Under the pieces are notes generated by a model, which was not told the DNA's origin, searched no databases, and worked only from the letters and a program-made list of their open reading frames with translations. From an uncultured Ruminococcus sp. (lineage in GTDB: Bacteria > Bacillota > Clostridia > Oscillospirales > Ruminococcaceae): a stretch of 12,450 nucleotides of DNA. The stretch's first letter is position 1; each line of letters opens with the position of its first letter. The DNA lies in contig NZ_CALDMP010000044.1 in the NCBI RefSeq assembly GCF_937915125.1, forward strand, positions 1 to 12,450, in the 5' to 3' direction. This document shows, in pieces, positions 1 to 6,287 of the stretch. Made by a program: the position numbers and the translations under genes.

Positions 1-133
1 TTTCGCTGTCTGCGGACAGCGACCAGGGACGCTGTCCCTGGACTCTGCCAGGGCTACTCGCCCTGGACCTCGCCAGCTGTGCTCAGCTGGACCAGCAGCC
101 TAAGCAACCTTTTTGAAAACGGATAGGAAACAT
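1..133 (+). repeat. Hairpin-string intergenic repeat, copy A (left end cut by window)
   Basis: Four perfect GC-rich hairpins follow one another: 4-21 (stem CGCTGTC, loop TGCG), 23-41 (CCAGGGAC, loop GCT), 48-66 (CCAGGGC, loop TACTC) and 73-90 (CCAGCTG, loop TGCT). They are joined by short linkers A, ACTCTG and ACCTCG. A tail at 108-133 (CCTTTTTGAAAA...GAAACAT) matches 8439-8464 at 22 of 26 positions. Bases 22-50 are identical to 8364-8392 in copy B. No open reading frame is credible here. The role is unknown; it looks like an extragenic palindromic repeat rather than a terminator, because no hairpin is followed directly by a T tract. Confidence 0.8.
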
Positions 134-218
134 TTTTAGATGTGACAGAGTACTACAATGGTACATCTCATAGAATAAAACAAGAAAAATGATTCCCATG
201 AATCCTGCTGAAAAACAG

Positions 219-247
219 TTGACGATTGTCGAAAAATATGATACAAT
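219..247 (+). promoter_or_regulatory. Sigma-A-type promoter of the peptidase gene, with a Spo0A box in the spacer
   Basis: The -35 element TTGACG is at 219-224 and the -10 element TACAAT at 242-247, with a 17-bp spacer. A perfect TGTCGAA (the 0A-box core known from Bacillus) is at 227-233, inside the spacer. The start codon at 300 has AGGAGG at 289-294, five bases upstream. A regulator bound between -35 and -10 would be expected to repress, but binding is an inference from the motif alone. Confidence 0.65.
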
Positions 248-299
248 GGAAACAAATCTACATTATTACACAATTTACCCGACAGACTAGGAGGGGCTT

Positions 300-2336
300 A
301 TGAAAAAGAGTATATTCCGGCGGCTGTGCCGGGGGATGGCGGTGCTGTTATCACTGGGCTGTCTGCCGTGGATGCAGCTGTCCCATGCAGCTGCGGTTAC
401 GCCGGAAGAGAACCATATATTTGACGGCGATCTGGCAGAGGTGACCTGGAAGCAGAACGGCGGTCTGCTGGTACCCTCCGGGGAGACGGCGGCAGCGCCG
501 GAAGAGGAATCTACAGAGCCTGACACGGCTCTGCGCCAGGCATCGTCCCTGCCCTCGTCCTACAACCTGTTGGATGTGGACGGCGAATGCTATGTGACCT
601 CGGTGAAAAACCAGGGCAATACGGGACTTTGCTGGGCATATGCGGCGCTGGGTGCCTGTGAATCCAATATTATGAAACAAGGGCTGGAAATTCCGGATAC
701 CTGGAAAGACGAAAAGGGCGAGCTGAACCTCTCCGAAGCGTCTCTGGGGTGGTATCCCTTTACGAATCATAACCTGCCGGGAGATTTCACCAGCGGTGAT
801 TATGTCATCATGGACGGCAAAGGCACCGGCGGCGGCAATTCCGGTATTGCCGGCTTTGCCCTTGCTGCCGGGATCGGCGTGCAGCTGGAGCAGAATCTCT
901 CCATGGATACCTGGAAAAACGGCTATTCAGAATACCAGCGGTATACCTCATATTATCGCATGGAAAGCTCGGATATGATCTGGAACAAGACCACAGGCTA
1001 TGAGAAGAACGTGAAAAGCTGGCTCATGAATACAGGCGCCGTGAGTGTTTCTTTTTATTCCAAGAACGAATTCTATGAAAATGATACATCCTATGCCTAT
1101 TACCAGACGGCACATTCTGCGGACGATGCGGATCATGCGGTGCTCATTGTGGGATGGGACGACAACTATTCCAGAACCAATTTTCGTCCCGGCAGCCAGC
1201 CCAGCAAGGACGGCGCATGGTTGGTGCGAAACAGCTGGGGCGACAACGATGCCTATGAGGGCTATTTCTGGATGTCCTATGAGGAACCCTCTCTGTGTGA
1301 ATTTGCCGTGTTCCATATGAAAGAAGCTGCGGAGCATGTGACCAAATATCAATACGACGGCAGCGTTGCCTATACAGGGTTGTCATGCGCTGCGGCGGCA
1401 AATGTATTCACTGCGGAATCGGATGGAACGCTGGAGGAAGTCATGTTCCCCATGGTGGTGAACAATCCTCAGAGTGCATCCTATACCATTTCGGTGTGTG
1501 CCCTGGACAAGGATGCCCAGTCTCCCACAGACGGCACGAAGCTTTGCACCCAGTCGGGAACTGTGCAGTATGGGGGCTATAAAAATGTTTCCCTTTTGGG
1601 GAAACAGGTGCAGCTGAAAAAGGGCGAACGGTTTTCTGTGGTGGTGGAACTGAGGGATATTTCAGACCGGGATTCGCTGCTCTATCTTGCCTTTGAATCC
1701 AATGCACCGAAAAGCAGCGGACTTGCCCGGAAATGTCAGATTCTTTCGGGACAGAGTTACGTGCAGAATTCCGCGGGGCAGTGGACAGATGTGCTGGATC
1801 TGCGGCAAATGGAAAATTCCAGCGGACAGAGACCTTATCAGAATATGGGAAATGCCGCCATCAAGGCGATCGTCAGCGAGGATACCCCGGAGACAAACCG
1901 GAATCAGCTGGATGCCGCCCTGGCATTGGGCGAACCGGACAGCAACACGAATCAACTGTATCAGAGGGCGTATGCAGAGGCGCAGCGGCTGGAAGCGGAT
2001 GCTTCGCAGCAGGAGATCGACAACGCTGCAAAGAATCTCCTGGGCGGATTGGAGCAGGCAGGGCTGGCGGCGTATCCTCAGCTGATGTATGCCAATGCGG
2101 TCTATACCCGCGGCGATGTGGACGAGGATGGAAAGGTGGACAGCCAGGATGCCTACTTGACGTTAAAGGCATATGCGGCAATGTCGGTGGGTTCCCTTTC
2201 GGAGCTCCGCAGTGCTCAGGCGGCAGCGGCAGATGTGGACAAGGATGGTAGCCTTACCACAGAGGATGCCTTTGATATTCTGCTGTATTATGCCACAGCT
2301 TCTGTGGGCGGCGATGCCCAATGGGAGGATATTTAG
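300..2336 (+). CDS. Secreted C1A-family cysteine peptidase with C-terminal dockerin
   Basis: A 678-residue exported papain-family (C1A) cysteine peptidase. A Sec signal peptide (KK-RR basic start, hydrophobic core at about 13-24) probably ends after SHA at residue 30. Catalytic Cys111 lies in QGNTGLCWAY, with oxyanion-hole Gln105 six residues before it as in papain. His279 is in DHAVLIVGWDD and Asn311 in RNSWGD. Residues about 345-525 resemble the lectin-like domain often found after C1A domains in clostridial surface proteases, and 533-588 is a short FIVAR-like helical segment. Residues 605-665 form a type I-like dockerin with two calcium loops (D606/D608/D610/D617 and D645/D647/D649/D656). 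The dockerin implies docking on a cohesin scaffold outside the cell. The propeptide is short, with no clear I29 inhibitor domain. The start is fixed by AGGAGG five bases upstream. The substrate is unknown. The TAG stop uses the first base of the mobile element at 2336; without the insertion the stop would be TAA at the same codon. Confidence 0.93.
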   Translation: MKKSIFRRLCRGMAVLLSLGCLPWMQLSHAAAVTPEENHIFDGDLAEVTWKQNGGLLVPSGETAAAPEEESTEPDTALRQASSLPSSYNLLDVDGECYVTSVKNQGNTGLCWAYAALGACESNIMKQGLEIPDTWKDEKGELNLSEASLGWYPFTNHNLPGDFTSGDYVIMDGKGTGGGNSGIAGFALAAGIGVQLEQNLSMDTWKNGYSEYQRYTSYYRMESSDMIWNKTTGYEKNVKSWLMNTGAVSVSFYSKNEFYENDTSYAYYQTAHSADDADHAVLIVGWDDNYSRTNFRPGSQPSKDGAWLVRNSWGDNDAYEGYFWMSYEEPSLCEFAVFHMKEAAEHVTKYQYDGSVAYTGLSCAAAANVFTAESDGTLEEVMFPMVVNNPQSASYTISVCALDKDAQSPTDGTKLCTQSGTVQYGGYKNVSLLGKQVQLKKGERFSVVVELRDISDRDSLLYLAFESNAPKSSGLARKCQILSGQSYVQNSAGQWTDVLDLRQMENSSGQRPYQNMGNAAIKAIVSEDTPETNRNQLDAALALGEPDSNTNQLYQRAYAEAQRLEADASQQEIDNAAKNLLGGLEQAGLAAYPQLMYANAVYTRGDVDEDGKVDSQDAYLTLKAYAAMSVGSLSELRSAQAAAADVDKDGSLTTEDAFDILLYYATASVGGDAQWEDI

Positions 2337-2528
2337 GCAACACCGCACAAAGAGCGCCTGCCGGCTTTGCACGTCATATGCTTGCATCTTTTCCGTCATA
2401 TTTCACAAAAATGCTCGTGAATACACAAAGTATTCACTGCGCTTTTTGTTTCATCTGACGAAAAATCTGACAAAGTTTATGCTCGTAGAGTACGTCTGAC
2501 GCACAATCTTTGTGCGGTATTGCCTTTA
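2332..2528. mobile_element. MITE-like foldback element, long form (189 bp) with TTTA target duplication
   Basis: The element spans 2336-2524. It begins with GGCAACACCGCACAAAG and ends with the reverse complement of GGCAATACCGCACAAAG, one mismatch in 17. TTTA directly flanks it on both sides (2332-2335 and 2525-2528), as expected for a 4-bp target-site duplication. The interior is also palindromic, centred on the perfect stem GTGAATAC (2417-2424) / GTATTCAC (2430-2437), with imperfect pairing continuing outward. It has no coding capacity, so it would need a transposase in trans. Its first 38 bases match the short copies at 5681 and 8477 almost completely. Confidence 0.85.
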
Positions 2529-2548
2529 AGATAGACGAGCAGTCAAGG

Positions 2549-2573
2549 AAAAACTTCATTGCCGCCTGCGGCG
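2549..2573 (+). repeat. Fragment of the hairpin-string repeat family (copy D)
   Basis: Twenty-five bases here are identical to the reverse complement of 12397-12421. They contain the linker AAAAACTTCATTG and a short GC hairpin, GCCGC/GCGGC. The first part, AAAAACTTCATTGCC, also matches 8418-8432. The fragment lies 20 bp beyond the target duplication of the long mobile element. Confidence 0.7.
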
Positions 2574-2586
2574 CATGTGCATTTAC

Positions 2587-2630
2587 AAAGAAAGCGGACA
2601 GACACCTCGCGATGTCTGTCCGCTTTCTTT
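2587..2630 (-). terminator. Rho-independent terminator of the SCP2-like gene (possibly bidirectional)
   Basis: A perfect 18-bp stem joins 2587-2604 (AAAGAAAGCGGACAGACA) to 2613-2630, with an 8-base loop. On the minus strand the stem ends in CTTTCTTTG, about 17 bases past the stop codon of the gene at 2648. On the plus strand the arm runs into CTTTCTTTTTA, so it could also stop transcription coming from the peptidase gene. Confidence 0.85.
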
Positions 2631-2647
2631 TTACGGATGAAAAATCA

Positions 2648-3175
2648 TTACTTTGTTTTGCGTCCGCAAGTCTTCTTGCCAGTTGTCGTTGTCTTTGCAG
2701 CAGTCTTCGGTGCTTCTGCAACTGTCTTTGCCGCCGGCTTTGCCTCAGCTTTTTTTGCAGCAGCAGTTGCCGGCTTTACTGTAGCTGCCTTCGGTGCAGC
2801 AGTCTTTGTCTCTGCCTTTTTCGGCGCAGCAGCCTTTGCAGCCGGCTTCGACTCAGTCTTCTTCGGTGCCGGCAGTGTTGCCAGAACAGAACGGAATACA
2901 GCGATCTTTTCGCTGTTTCCTTCCAGACTCAGCTTTTCAGTGTCAGCATTCTTCAGCGCGGTCAGAAGCGCAGCGGAATCAGCCGTGAGAACAGCGTCAT
3001 TGTCCTTATAATCATAAGGCTCAACTGCCAGAGTGCCCTCTGCGATCTCTGCATAGAAGACGCCCTCGCCCTCGCCGGTCACGTTGAACTGTACAGCAAC
3101 GTGCTCTGTTACCTTTGCGGCACTTGCCTGGGTCAGAGCGCTCTTTGCCTGCTGAAACATTTCTTCAAAAGTCAT
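2648..3175 (-). CDS. SCP2-like domain protein with histone-H1-like basic tail
   Basis: A 175-residue protein in two parts. Residues 1-100 look like an SCP2 (sterol-carrier-like) fold: helical start TFEEMFQQAKSAL, central strands around HVAVQFNV and GVFYAEI, then DAVLTADSAALLTALKNADTEK typical of the family's C-terminal half. Residues 103-175 are a low-complexity tail of Lys, Ala, Pro and Thr (PAAK/PKKA-type repeats), like H1-type tails on bacterial nucleoid proteins. The function is not recognised; lipid binding by the first part and nucleic-acid or polyanion binding by the tail are inferences. An in-frame TTG at 3184 would abut the AAAGGA Shine-Dalgarno site, while ATG at 3175 lies nine bases from it, so ATG was chosen. 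The gene is monocistronic, with its own consensus promoter and terminator. The tail could vary in length between strains because its codons are repetitive. Confidence 0.8.
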   Translation of the reverse strand: MTFEEMFQQAKSALTQASAAKVTEHVAVQFNVTGEGEGVFYAEIAEGTLAVEPYDYKDNDAVLTADSAALLTALKNADTEKLSLEGNSEKIAVFRSVLATLPAPKKTESKPAAKAAAPKKAETKTAAPKAATVKPATAAAKKAEAKPAAKTVAEAPKTAAKTTTTGKKTCGRKTK

Positions 3176-3310
3176 TTTTGTCAATCCTTTCTAATGCGGC
3201 ACACTGCCGCACGGCGTTGCTGTTCGGAAACCGGATAAGAGGCAACGGTTCTCATTTTCCAGATTCGCCGCAGCGTCTCTGGAAATATCCGGGTTTTGTT
3301 TCATGTTACT
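3176..3310 (-). promoter_or_regulatory. Structured 5' leader of the SCP2-like gene
   Basis: The promoter at 3317-3345 predicts a transcript starting near 3310, leaving about 135 untranslated bases. Three perfect inverted repeats lie in it: 3256-3263/3278-3285 (TTTCCAGA/TCTGGAAA), 3216-3220/3242-3246 (GTTGC/GCAAC) and 3195-3201/3205-3211 (TGCGGCA/TGCCGCA). The last is just upstream of the ribosome binding site. No known riboswitch was recognised. Confidence 0.45.
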
Positions 3311-3316
3311 TTTGTT

Positions 3317-3345
3317 ATTATAGGCGAAAAATTGGAAGATGTCAA
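3317..3345 (-). promoter_or_regulatory. Consensus sigma-A promoter of the SCP2-like gene
   Basis: On the minus strand, TTGACA (3345-3340) and TATAAT (3322-3317) are both perfect consensus hexamers with a 17-bp spacer. This predicts strong vegetative expression. Confidence 0.88.
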
Positions 3346-3441
3346 GGGAAATAAGGATAAAGCGTGAAAAATAAGCAAATATATTGATAAACAGTAGAAA
3401 ATCCGAATGCAGATTTGTGCAGTTTCACGATAAAGAAAGAC

Positions 3442-3470
3442 TTGACAAGGGGCAAAAAATCGGGTATACT
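3442..3470 (+). promoter_or_regulatory. Sigma-A promoter of the ylxM-ffh operon
   Basis: TTGACA at 3442-3447 and TATACT at 3465-3470, with a 17-bp spacer. Transcription would start near 3477, about 38 bases before the ylxM start codon at 3515. It is divergent from the promoter at 3317-3345, about 95 bp away. Confidence 0.88.
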
Positions 3471-3514
3471 TGTAAAGCAGATTGCTTTTACAGGTATGGA
3501 GAGGAGACGGTGAG

Positions 3515-3874
3515 ATGGCGAAGGATCTGCGGTTTGCCATGCTGCTGGATTGCTATGGCGAATTCCTGACGCCCCACCAGTACCGGCTCACAGAGCTGTA
3601 CTACTGCGCCGATCTCTCTCTGAGCGAGATCGCAGAGATCGCCGGCATCACCCGTCAGGGTGTGCGTGACGGCATCAAACGGGGCGAACAGGTGCTGCTG
3701 GAAATGGAGGAGAAACTCCAGTTTGCTGCACGTCTGAACGCACTGCGTGAGAATTATGCGACGATTGCAGCGTCACTGGAGACCATTTCCGGCGCAGCCG
3801 GGGAAAACGGCGCAGTGCAGCGTGCCTGTCATAGTGCAATGGAGGCAGTACACCAGGGATTGGAGCTGCTCTGA
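3515..3874 (+). CDS. ylxM: YlxM family helix-turn-helix protein (SRP operon)
   Basis: A 119-residue protein of the YlxM/UPF0122 family, small sigma-region-4-like helix-turn-helix proteins encoded just upstream of ffh in many Firmicutes. The opening AKDLRFAMLLDCYGEFLT, then YRLTELYYCADLSLSEIAE and GITRQGVRDGIKRGE, are the family hallmarks. The last block is the helix-turn-helix at about residues 42-68. In streptococci YlxM proteins are reported to modulate SRP GTPase activity; whether this one does is inferred from family and position. ATG 3515 is preferred over the upstream in-frame TTG at 3482, because GGAGAGGAGA at 3498-3507 is correctly spaced for 3515 and the promoter would leave almost no leader for 3482. 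The stop is 24 bases before ffh, so the two are translated from one message. Confidence 0.93.
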   Translation: MAKDLRFAMLLDCYGEFLTPHQYRLTELYYCADLSLSEIAEIAGITRQGVRDGIKRGEQVLLEMEEKLQFAARLNALRENYATIAASLETISGAAGENGAVQRACHSAMEAVHQGLELL

Positions 3875-3898
3875 CCACGGGCAAAGGAGGCGGATATC

Positions 3899-5305
3899 AT
3901 GGCATTTGAAGGACTTTCCGGAAAACTGAATCAGGTATTTAAGAAGCTGAAATCCCACGGAAAGCTGACGGAGAGCGATGTCAAGGAGGCTATGCGTGAA
4001 GTACGTATGGCACTGCTGGAGGCGGATGTCAGCTATAAGGTTGTCAAGGATTTCGTGAAAAAGGTCTCTGACCGTGCCGTGGGCGAAGAGGTGCTCTCCA
4101 GTCTCACACCGGCACAGCAGGTCATCAAGATCGTCAACGAAGAACTGTGCAATCTCATGGGCAATGAAAATGCCCGGATCCAGTTCCCGTCGAAGCCGCC
4201 CTGTGTCATTATGATGTGCGGCCTTCAGGGCTCCGGTAAGACCACCCATTCCGCAAAGCTGGCAAAAATGCTGAAAAAAGAGGGACATTATCCGCTGCTT
4301 GTGGCGTGCGATATCTACCGTCCTGCGGCAATTAACCAGTTGCAGGTAGTGGGCGAGCGTGCCGGGGTGAAGGTCTTTGAAATGGGACAGATCGATCCAC
4401 GGATCATTGCCAAGGAGGCAATGAAGCACGCCAAGGATCACGGCAATGACGTGGTGATCCTGGATACCGCCGGCCGTCTGCATATCGACACGGCGCTCAT
4501 GGATGAGCTGAAAGACCTCAAGGAACTGACCAACCCCAACGAGATCATGCTGGTGGTGGACGCCATGACCGGTCAGGATGCGGTGAATGTGGCAAAGGCA
4601 TTTGACGATGCCCTGGGCATTGACAGCGTGCTTATGTCCAAGCTGGACTCCGACACCAGAGGCGGTGCGGCACTGTCCGTACTGGCTGTCACCGGTAAGC
4701 CCATCAAATATGTGGGCATGGGTGAAAAACTGGATGATTTCGAACAGTTCCACCCCCAGCGCATGGCGTCCCGTATCCTGGGCATGGGCGATATGCTGAC
4801 CCTCATTGAAAAAGCGGAGAGTACCATCAGCCAGAAGGATGCCGAAAAAATGGCGAAAAAGCTGGAACAGAACAAGTTCGATATGAACGATCTGCTGGAT
4901 CAGCTGCGCCAGATCCAGAAAATGGGCTCCATCCGGTCTATTATGAATATGCTCCCCGGCGTGGGCGATAAGCTGAAAGATGTGGATATTGACGAAAGAC
5001 AGTTCGTCCGCATTGAAGCCATGATCACGTCCATGACAAAGGCAGAGCGTGCAAAGCCCTCCATTATCAATCCCTCCCGGAAGCGCAGAATCGCTGCCGG
5101 AAGCGGTACCAAGGTGGAGGATGTGAACCGGCTGCTGAAGCAGTTCGACCAGATGCAGAAGATGATGAAACAGCTTGGCGGCAAACCCGGCAAGGGCGGC
5201 AAGATGAACCGCCGTGCCATGAAGCGGCTGGCAGGCATGAATCTGGATCAGATGCAGAACGGCAATATTCCGGGCATTCCCCCGGGGCTGATGCCGAAAA
5301 AATAA
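3899..5305 (+). CDS. ffh: Signal recognition particle protein Ffh (SRP54)
   Basis: The 468-residue GTPase of the bacterial signal recognition particle. It binds 4.5S RNA and the signal sequences of nascent membrane and secreted proteins, and delivers ribosomes to FtsY. The N domain is at about 1-90. The G domain has P-loop GLQGSGKTT (108-116), DIYRPAA (138-144), DTAGR (189-193), SKLD (247-250, a variant of the usual TKLD) and GMGEKLDDFEQFHP (273-286). The methionine-rich M domain, about 325-430, contains MGSIRSIMNMLPG and the RNA-binding segment SIINPSRKRRIAAGSG (388-403). The C-terminal tail ends in a Met-, Gly- and Pro-rich stretch. Length and motifs are normal. AAAGGAGG at 3883-3890 sets the start. 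It is second in the operon. Confidence 0.98.
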   Translation: MAFEGLSGKLNQVFKKLKSHGKLTESDVKEAMREVRMALLEADVSYKVVKDFVKKVSDRAVGEEVLSSLTPAQQVIKIVNEELCNLMGNENARIQFPSKPPCVIMMCGLQGSGKTTHSAKLAKMLKKEGHYPLLVACDIYRPAAINQLQVVGERAGVKVFEMGQIDPRIIAKEAMKHAKDHGNDVVILDTAGRLHIDTALMDELKDLKELTNPNEIMLVVDAMTGQDAVNVAKAFDDALGIDSVLMSKLDSDTRGGAALSVLAVTGKPIKYVGMGEKLDDFEQFHPQRMASRILGMGDMLTLIEKAESTISQKDAEKMAKKLEQNKFDMNDLLDQLRQIQKMGSIRSIMNMLPGVGDKLKDVDIDERQFVRIEAMITSMTKAERAKPSIINPSRKRRIAAGSGTKVEDVNRLLKQFDQMQKMMKQLGGKPGKGGKMNRRAMKRLAGMNLDQMQNGNIPGIPPGLMPKK

Positions 5306-5315
5306 TCCAGATAAA

Positions 5316-5351
5316 CTCGTAGGGAACGACACGGAGGTTGTTCCCTACGAG
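5316..5351 (+). other. Strong hairpin between ffh and rpsP
   Basis: A perfect 12-bp stem, CTCGTAGGGAAC (5316-5327) with GTTCCCTACGAG (5340-5351), is extended by three more pairs (one G-U) to a 6-base loop. No T tract follows, so it is unlikely to be a simple terminator. It may be an RNA processing or stability element, or a member of the GTAGGG hairpin repeats seen at 5843 and 8125. Confidence 0.6.
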
Positions 5352-5431
5352 AATGTAAAATGCAATCCTGCAGGAAACTGCTGGACATAGATGGGCGAAA
5401 AGCCTGAACAACACACGGAGGTGAAATCAAA

Positions 5432-5674
5432 ATGGCAGTAAAGATCAGACTGAGAAGAATGGGTGCAAAGAAGGCTCCGTTCTATCGTATTGTTGTAGCA
5501 GATGAGCGTTATCCGAGAGATGGCCGCTTCATCGAGGAGATCGGTTACTATGACCCGACCAAGGAGCCGACTGTTGTTAGCCTGGACGCTGACAAGGCAA
5601 AGACCTGGCTGGCAAACGGCGCACAGCCGACCGATACCGTAAAGTCGATCCTGAAGAAGGAAGGCGTACTCTAA
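5432..5674 (+). CDS. rpsP: 30S ribosomal protein S16
   Basis: An 80-residue S16, a primary-tier small-subunit assembly protein. The N terminus AVKIRLRRMGAKKAPFYRIVVAD and the block RDGRFIEEIGYYDP are diagnostic, and the length is typical. GGAGGTG at 5417-5423 precedes ATG 5432 at suitable spacing. In the Firmicutes cluster S16 sits between ffh and khpA, as here. A 46-bp mobile element is inserted three bases after the stop codon, splitting the usual rpsP-khpA junction. Confidence 0.98.
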   Translation: MAVKIRLRRMGAKKAPFYRIVVADERYPRDGRFIEEIGYYDPTKEPTVVSLDADKAKTWLANGAQPTDTVKSILKKEGVL

Positions 5675-5676
5675 TC

Positions 5677-5730
5677 CAGAGGCAACACCGCACAAAGAGC
5701 GCCTGGCGGCTTTGTACGGTATTGCCCAGA
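5677..5730. mobile_element. MITE-like element, short form (46 bp) with CAGA target duplication
   Basis: GGCAACACCGCACAAAG...CTTTGTACGGTATTGCC spans 5681-5726, flanked on both sides by CAGA (5677-5680 and 5727-5730). The two ends pair over 17 positions with two mismatches. It is nearly identical to 8477-8522 and to the left 38 bases of the element at 2336. It lies just after the rpsP stop codon, inside the operon. Confidence 0.82.
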
Positions 5731-5957
5731 GTCTGTCCGAGTGCGGGGTGTGCCGTCGATGTATGGCACAGTGATTGCTCCGCCGGTGAGCTGTGGGATA
5801 CAGAGTGTTCTGTAAGAAAATATCTTGAATACAGGCGCAATTGTAGGGGCGGATATCATCCGCCTGCCGATGTAGATTTCAGAATGCTTTACCATATGAG
5901 TTGTACAGCTGACCAGTGGAGCAATGTTTTCCCGAATCCAAAAAGGAGGAATCACAA
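5731..5957 (+). other. Gene-free spacer between rpsP and khpA, repeat debris
   Basis: About 225 bases separate the mobile element from the khpA start. Apart from the GTAGGGGCGG hairpin around 5843-5865 and the khpA ribosome binding site (AAAGGAGGA at 5942-5950), no motif or credible coding sequence was found. Short ORFs across it have no recognisable domain. Confidence 0.6.
5843..5865 (+). repeat. GTAGGGGCG hairpin repeat, copy 1
   Basis: GTAGGG leads into the perfect stem GGCGGAT (5848-5854), loop ATC, ATCCGCC (5858-5864). The same frame, GTAGGGGCG...CGCC, occurs at 8125-8146 with different stem bases that still pair. Confidence 0.7.
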
Positions 5958-6191
5958 ATGCAGGAACTGCTGAAAGTTATCGTTGCTGGACTGGTAGAAG
6001 ACCCGTCGGCAATTGAAGTCACAGAGGATGCACCTAACGAAGAAGGCGTGATCGTCTTTCATCTGCACGTAGCACCGGAGGATACCGGACGTGTCATCGG
6101 CAAGCAGGGACGTATCGCAAAGGCGATTCGCGTGATCATGCGTGCCGGGGCTGCAAAGAACAATCAGAAGATCGCTGTAGAGATCGATTAA
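5958..6191 (+). CDS. khpA: KH-domain RNA-binding protein KhpA
   Basis: A 77-residue single-KH-domain protein (KhpA, formerly YlqC). The GxxG RNA-binding loop is GKQG at residues 48-51, within TGRVIGKQGRIAKAIRVIMR. The start MQELLKVIVAGLVEDP is typical. KhpA binds diverse RNAs, and in streptococci it partners KhpB (EloR) and affects cell elongation and division; that role here is inferred from family. ATG 5958 is chosen over the in-frame ATG at 5916, because AAAGGAGGA ends eight bases before 5958 and the family starts there. The ylqD gene often found next in Bacillus is absent. Its distance from rpsP is enlarged by repeat insertion, so it may depend on readthrough past two hairpins. Confidence 0.95.
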   Translation: MQELLKVIVAGLVEDPSAIEVTEDAPNEEGVIVFHLHVAPEDTGRVIGKQGRIAKAIRVIMRAGAAKNNQKIAVEID

Positions 6192-6200
6192 ACAAACGAA

Positions 6201-6259
6201 AACAGGCGGACGGATGCGTTCGCCTGTTGTTGTATACAAGGGAATGTAATACTACATTC
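6201..6259 (+). other. Two hairpins between khpA and rimM
   Basis: The first has a 12-bp stem, AACAGGCGGACG (6201-6212) with CGTTCGCCTGTT (6217-6228), one G-U pair and a 4-base loop, followed by GTTGTAT rather than a proper T tract. The second is GAATGTA (6242-6248), loop ATAC, TACATTC (6253-6259). The first could be a weak terminator or an RNA-processing site that lowers downstream expression. Neither gives strong termination by sequence. Confidence 0.5.
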
Positions 6260-6287
6260 TATATCTATATGGGAAAGGTTACGCAAC

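Noticed and set aside
1..133. CRISPR array or tandem terminators
   Set aside because: The hairpins differ in sequence, there are no equal-length spacers, and no T tracts follow the stems.
2510..3238. Cys/Ser/Arg-rich plus-strand frame opposite the SCP2-like gene
   Set aside because: Its composition is the complement of the Lys/Ala tail codons; promoter, start signal and terminator all support the minus-strand gene.
3482..3517. TTG start for ylxM giving 11 extra residues
   Set aside because: The promoter would leave almost no leader, and the good ribosome binding site serves ATG 3515.
3773..5332. A 519-codon open frame on the minus strand across ffh
   Set aside because: It is antisense to a certain ffh gene, is His/Leu-rich from reverse-complement codon bias, and has no ribosome binding site or domain.
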